Below, in pieces: positions 41,442 through 45,345 of a DNA stretch of 45,345 nt. Position 1 is the first letter of the stretch. Each line of letters begins with the position of its first letter. A program made the position numbers and the translations under genes. Source of the DNA: Lentisphaeraceae bacterium (lineage in GTDB: Bacteria; Verrucomicrobiota; Lentisphaeria; Lentisphaerales; Lentisphaeraceae); NCBI GenBank assembly GCA_021232515.1, contig JAJPOQ010000005.1, positions 1 through 45,345 on the forward strand, written 5' to 3'. Below the pieces are notes generated by a model that was given only the letters and a program-made list of their open reading frames with translations, did no database searches and was not told where the DNA came from.

Positions 41442-44400
41442 TAAAACCGAGGTCATTCCTGAAGATGACAACGTAAGTCACGTAGAAACAACTCCAAATG
41501 CCACAAAGGAGAAAATTCTCAGTACTTTTAAGCTTAACAAAAAGTACTCTCATATCCGGGAAGTTGGAGAAGGAGGCATGGGAACAGTCACACTTTGTAA
41601 GGATCTCACGTCATACCGAGAAGTCGCCGTCAAAACTCTTCATAAGGACCTTCTCTCTGATCCAGAAACAGTCATAAGATTTACTGAAGAAGCCCAGATT
41701 GCAGCTCAATTGGAGCATCCAAACATCATCCCTATCTACGATCACGGAGTAAATGAAGAGAACGTTCCATTCTACACCATGAAACATATAAATGGCGATA
41801 ACCTCCGAAACATCTTAAATAAAATCAAAGATAATGATGCCGCCTATATAAGTAAGTATCCTTACAGCCGACTTCTAAAAATAGTTTTAAAGATATGCGA
41901 TGCCATGGCCTATGCTTGCTCACGTGGAGCCTTACACCGAGATCTAAAGCCTGAGAATATCATGATTGGAGAATACGGCGAAGTTATCATTGTTGATTGG
42001 GGCTTAGCAAAAATACTAAGTAAAGACCAGCAAAAAGCTTCTCCTCAAAACACTCCTGCAGACGTAGAACGCTTTCTTGAAAGTACTCAAATAAATACAT
42101 TGCGATCTCGAAATGGACTAAACCTTTCTCTAAATAATTGTTTAGTTGGAACTCCAGAGTACATGCCACCAGAAAGAATATTTGGCCATGCTGACGAGAA
42201 AAGTGAAGTTTACTCGATTGGCGCCATACTCTACTCTGTTCTGTCCTTAGATAATCCATTCAAAGAAGAAGATGTCAAAGAACTCATTCGACAAATTAAT
42301 AAAGGATCAATTAAAAATCTCAATGAGTACGAGCACCTACCTCATTTTAAAAATGGAAAGATACCAAACTCTTTAATTGCCATTACCCAAAAAGCAATAG
42401 ACAAAGATCCTGACAAAAGGTATGACTCGATAAATGCATTTAAGTATGACCTTGAAGCATACCTCTCTGGCTTTATCCCCAAAGCAGAACAAGCAAGTCT
42501 CGTTAAAACCTATCGACAAATGATGTTAAGACACAAAAAGACTGCTATGACATTTTTTGGATCAATCATCATAATTATTTTCTTTGCGAGTCTATCTGTC
42601 AGTAAAATATTGAAAGAACAAAACCAAGCAGAATTTGAAGCGAAAGTAGCTCTTGAGCTCGCAAAAGAAGCCGAAGTACAATCGCATAATGTCGAAGAGA
42701 AGTCTCAAGAACTTAACCATAAGATAACAGAGCTCATACTCAGCACTCCAGTCCTTTATGAAAATGCGGAAAACTTACGACAAAACCTAAACTTCAAGAA
42801 GGCACTACAAAACTTAAGCTATGCTATAAGCCTTCAAGAAGATATGCATCGAGCAATTTACCTTAAAGCAGGGATTTTGATGGCTCTTGAAAGCTTCAAA
42901 TCTGCTCATATTGCCTTAAAAAAGCTTACCACTGTACCGAAATTCTCAAAGCAGGCTGAAGCAGACATAAAGCTTCTTTTAAAAGTACGCAAAAAACTTA
43001 AAGGCGAAGACTCCCTTGCTGCCTACAAAGAACTCTACAAGCATTTTATTAACAGTGATCGAACGCCAGAAGCACTACATGTACTAGAAAAACTTATACT
43101 CGACCCGAACTACGACAGTTACTTATTAAATACTTGGATCAAAAAGCTTTCTAAAACTGGATTCTCCAGTCTTATCCGTGACCCCAACAAATTCAAAATT
43201 TTAATTAACCACGGTTTATTTACCGTCGAGATTAACGATAAAAATTTATACGACCTTTCGCCTCTTCAAAGTATGCCCATTACGGAATTAATTATTCGTC
43301 GCTCCAAAATCACCAACCTTTCAGCAGTCAGGAAAATGCCTCTAAAAAGTCTTCTAGTAAATGACTGTGATCTAAACACACTAGAGGACCTCAAAGGCAA
43401 ACAATTAGAAAGTTTAAACATTCGCAATACTAAAGTAACTTCCCTAGAGCCAATTATTGACCTGCCAATAACACGACTACATATAAATGGCACCCCCATC
43501 ACCAATTTAAAGAACGCGGCAAAACTTCCTCTTGAGCATTTAGATATATCAAACACTCGTATAGAGGCATTATTTGGTATAAGAGCTAAAAGCCTTATTA
43601 ACCTCCGAGCAGCAAACTCTCAGATCCGTAACTTGGACATACTAAAGACGACAAAAGTACAATTTATAAATGTTTCTGGAAGTCCAATTAGGAGTATAGA
43701 ATCAATAGGGAAAATGACTCGACTACGACACCTAAATATCGCAGCTACTTTTGTCGAAGACCTGAGACCGCTTAAGTCTCTTAATAAACTAAATAACCTA
43801 AATATCTCAAATACATCCATAAGAAGCTTAGAAGGTCTTGAGAATTGCCAATTAACAGTTTTCCATGCGAGCGATACTCACATAGACTCTCTAGAGGCAC
43901 TAAAAGGTCAACCTATTAAAATATTGACTGCCTCCAATACTAGGATTAAACAAATCGAGCCAATCTGTTCTCCACAACTAATATCTCTCAGTGTAGCAAA
44001 CTTAGCTTATTTGAGTCTTGAGGGGCTTTCAAAATGTACAAATTTGGAAGAATTAAAAATAAGTACGACCAACACCAAAAGCTTAGAGCTACTTAATAGT
44101 AAGCAACTCCACACGCTAGAAGTGCCATATAATAAAGTTAGGAGTCTAGAAAAGCTAAAGGAATTACCAAACTTGAAAGTTTTGAATATATCCTTTAACC
44201 CAATCCAAGATATATCTGCTCTACAATACTGTAAGGATTTAAGGTACCTCACAGCAAACCGCATACTTACGAAAGATATAAGAGCCTTGAAAAAGCTAAA
44301 TTTGAAATACTTGAAGCTTTATCAATGTTGGTCAATAAGAAGTTTAGAGCCCATATCAAGCATCAAAACTCTAAACAACTTGTCCGTCCCTGAAGGCAGA

Positions 44401-44505
44401 GACGACTACCACCATCTAAAAGAATTAAACCTAAAAAGCCTTTCCGATCAGTGGCATGATATGACACCTGCCACCTTCTGGAAAAAGTATCGACCTAAAG
44501 ACTGA
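41434..44505 (+). CDS. Ser/Thr protein kinase with TM helix, coiled coil and LRR domain (2)
   Basis: The product has 1023 residues and is a full-length paralogue of the preceding kinase. The kinase domain (about 39-345) has GEGGMGTV (45-52), Lys67, HRDLKPEN (168-175), DWG (188-190) and PPE where APE is usual. The DWG-PPE segment is again long. The membrane helix (about 370-388) follows RHKK. A coiled coil and TPR-like segment (about 395-520) lead to leucine-rich repeats (about 600-1010) of the same 21-22-residue Thr-containing type. The ATG overlaps the first kinase's stop by 8 nt, and GGAG stands 8 nt upstream, so the pair is translationally coupled. They may form a heteromeric or sequential receptor-kinase pair; that is inferred from the overlap and shared design. 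The 3' end overlaps the convergent S1-domain gene by 11 bp. Confidence 0.92.
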   Translation: MNNKTEVIPEDDNVSHVETTPNATKEKILSTFKLNKKYSHIREVGEGGMGTVTLCKDLTSYREVAVKTLHKDLLSDPETVIRFTEEAQIAAQLEHPNIIPIYDHGVNEENVPFYTMKHINGDNLRNILNKIKDNDAAYISKYPYSRLLKIVLKICDAMAYACSRGALHRDLKPENIMIGEYGEVIIVDWGLAKILSKDQQKASPQNTPADVERFLESTQINTLRSRNGLNLSLNNCLVGTPEYMPPERIFGHADEKSEVYSIGAILYSVLSLDNPFKEEDVKELIRQINKGSIKNLNEYEHLPHFKNGKIPNSLIAITQKAIDKDPDKRYDSINAFKYDLEAYLSGFIPKAEQASLVKTYRQMMLRHKKTAMTFFGSIIIIIFFASLSVSKILKEQNQAEFEAKVALELAKEAEVQSHNVEEKSQELNHKITELILSTPVLYENAENLRQNLNFKKALQNLSYAISLQEDMHRAIYLKAGILMALESFKSAHIALKKLTTVPKFSKQAEADIKLLLKVRKKLKGEDSLAAYKELYKHFINSDRTPEALHVLEKLILDPNYDSYLLNTWIKKLSKTGFSSLIRDPNKFKILINHGLFTVEINDKNLYDLSPLQSMPITELIIRRSKITNLSAVRKMPLKSLLVNDCDLNTLEDLKGKQLESLNIRNTKVTSLEPIIDLPITRLHINGTPITNLKNAAKLPLEHLDISNTRIEALFGIRAKSLINLRAANSQIRNLDILKTTKVQFINVSGSPIRSIESIGKMTRLRHLNIAATFVEDLRPLKSLNKLNNLNISNTSIRSLEGLENCQLTVFHASDTHIDSLEALKGQPIKILTASNTRIKQIEPICSPQLISLSVANLAYLSLEGLSKCTNLEELKISTTNTKSLELLNSKQLHTLEVPYNKVRSLEKLKELPNLKVLNISFNPIQDISALQYCKDLRYLTANRILTKDIRALKKLNLKYLKLYQCWSIRSLEPISSIKTLNNLSVPEGRDDYHHLKELNLKSLSDQWHDMTPATFWKKYRPKD

Positions 44506-45345
44506 TGTCCCCAAAAACATCTCCGAGACTACCAAATGAGTTGGAGCTATTTTTCTTCATAAAGTTACTAACTGACTCTCTGCTCTCAAACTCAGCACTT
44601 GTACCTGGAAGAGCCAAAGAAATCTTACCATCTTCGATGTGAAGAACTTCAACTTCAAGGTCAGAACCCATTGGGAACTTATTTGTTAAAAACTTAAGAG
44701 CATCACCATTTGGCGGCAGATCCAAAGTACTAACATGAATCAAGCCACTCTTACGATCGTTTAACTTAACAAAAACTCCGAAGCGCTTTATACCGTCAAC
44801 TTTACCTGGCACTGTGTTGCCAACTTTCACGGCATTTGAGTGCCCAGTTGGAACACCTGACTTATCGTGAGTTTCTATCTCGTGCTCTTCATCTTCAACA
44901 CTTAGAGAAAGTCTACGAGCTTCAACATCTATATCTGTTACAAATACTTCTACCTCGTCACCTTCAGCATATATTTCAGCTGCGTGATTGATTCGACGAC
45001 CTAAACCAAACTTAGAAACATGAAGAAGACCTTCAAGAAGATTTGGCAGTTGAACAAAAGCACCAAAACTATCAACTCGAGTAACTACACCTTTGTAGGC
45101 AACGTTACTTTCAAGTTCATCAACTTTATCCCAAGGGCTACCAGCTGCTTCGCGAAGACTAAGAACAATTCTATCTCTTTCCCAGTCTAACTTGCGAACT
45201 ATGACTTTTACTTCATCACCAACTTTCACGAGTACATCTACATCAAAGTTGCGATCCCAACTTATTTCACCCATTGGCACAAGACCATCAACTGCACCGA
45301 GGTCTACAAAAATACCGAAGCTTTCGATTTTGCGAACAATACCAG
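44495..45345 (-). CDS. S1-domain RNA-binding protein, probably ribosomal protein S1 (5' end outside window)
   Basis: The frame is open from the right window edge, so the N-terminus is missing. The visible 283 codons contain one S1 domain cut at the edge (from IESFGIFVDLGAVDGLVPMG) and two more complete ones beginning near VAYKGVVTRVDSFGAFVQL and PGKVDGIKRFGVFVKL. Each has the FG.FV.L pattern and a later GL.H or GLVP motif typical of S1 beta-barrels. Repeated S1 domains in tandem suggest ribosomal protein S1 (rpsA), which helps mRNA binding to the 30S subunit. Without the N-terminal half the name is not certain. The stop codon lies 11 bp inside the end of the second kinase gene. Confidence 0.8.
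   Translation of the reverse strand, partial: GIVRKIESFGIFVDLGAVDGLVPMGEISWDRNFDVDVLVKVGDEVKVIVRKLDWERDRIVLSLREAAGSPWDKVDELESNVAYKGVVTRVDSFGAFVQLPNLLEGLLHVSKFGLGRRINHAAEIYAEGDEVEVFVTDIDVEARRLSLSVEDEEHEIETHDKSGVPTGHSNAVKVGNTVPGKVDGIKRFGVFVKLNDRKSGLIHVSTLDLPPNGDALKFLTNKFPMGSDLEVEVLHIEDGKISLALPGTSAEFESRESVSNFMKKNSSNSFGSLGDVFGDISL

Overview
The window is AT-rich bacterial chromosome and most likely comes from a marine Lentisphaerota (Lentisphaera-like) or a close relative in the Planctomycetota-Verrucomicrobiota-Chlamydiota group. The evidence is the combination of planctomycete-type surface cytochrome modules (PSCyt1/DUF1587-1595-1592-1588-1585 with DUF1552, and PSCyt2/DUF1549-DUF1553 with DUF1501), ECF sigma factors paired with FecR-like membrane proteins that carry LamG or DNRLRE domains, five pseudopilin-like genes with an FTLIELL N-terminus, and very large Ser/Thr kinases with a DWG motif. 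This is a judgement from family content; no database search was possible. No rRNA, tRNA, CRISPR array, insertion sequence or phage gene was found.

Layout. 1-5460 (minus strand): an operon of ECF sigma, FecR/DNRLRE regulator, DUF1549-DUF1553 cytochrome with a LamG insertion, and a Tat-exported DUF1501 protein cut by the window edge. 5626-7060 (plus): two pseudopilin-like genes divergent from the sigma gene. 7165-10384: dsbD and serB. 10634-15109: the second surface cytochrome pair (DUF1592-type and DUF1552). 15182-18953 (minus): a glycosyltransferase, B12/radical SAM and ankyrin-repeat cluster. 19061-19339: bolA. 19342-23697 (minus): three tandem pseudopilin-like genes followed by a second ECF sigma and FecR-LamG pair. 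23832-25278: rpiB and a divergent PfkB-family kinase. 25361-31648 (minus): an SGNH lipoprotein, then upstream a two-gene operon of a vWA membrane protein and a large Gln-rich coiled-coil DUF4175-like protein. 31868-34124: thiS-like, leuC, leuD. 34153-36201 (minus): a small membrane protein of unknown function and a DAHP synthase. 36407-37954: purF. 38016-44505: two overlapping giant kinase-TM-LRR genes. 44495-45345 (minus): the C-terminal part of an S1-domain protein, probably ribosomal protein S1.

How the genes fit together. Two loci repeat one theme: an ECF sigma, a one-TM FecR-type partner ending in a carbohydrate-binding-like domain, and neighbouring pseudopilin-like genes. In the first locus the divergent sigma and pseudopilin genes carry almost the same 34-bp leader in mirror image, which suggests shared control. 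The strongest single regulatory signal is an AU-rich 19-bp hairpin that buries both the Shine-Dalgarno and the start codon of the first giant kinase gene, as an RNA thermometer or repressor site would. The two kinase genes overlap by 8 nt and encode N-terminal kinases joined through one membrane helix to about twenty 21-22-residue leucine-rich repeats, so they look like a paired receptor-kinase system. Two short reading frames with good ribosome binding sites (35070-35174 and 36268-36402) are offered as possible overlooked genes.
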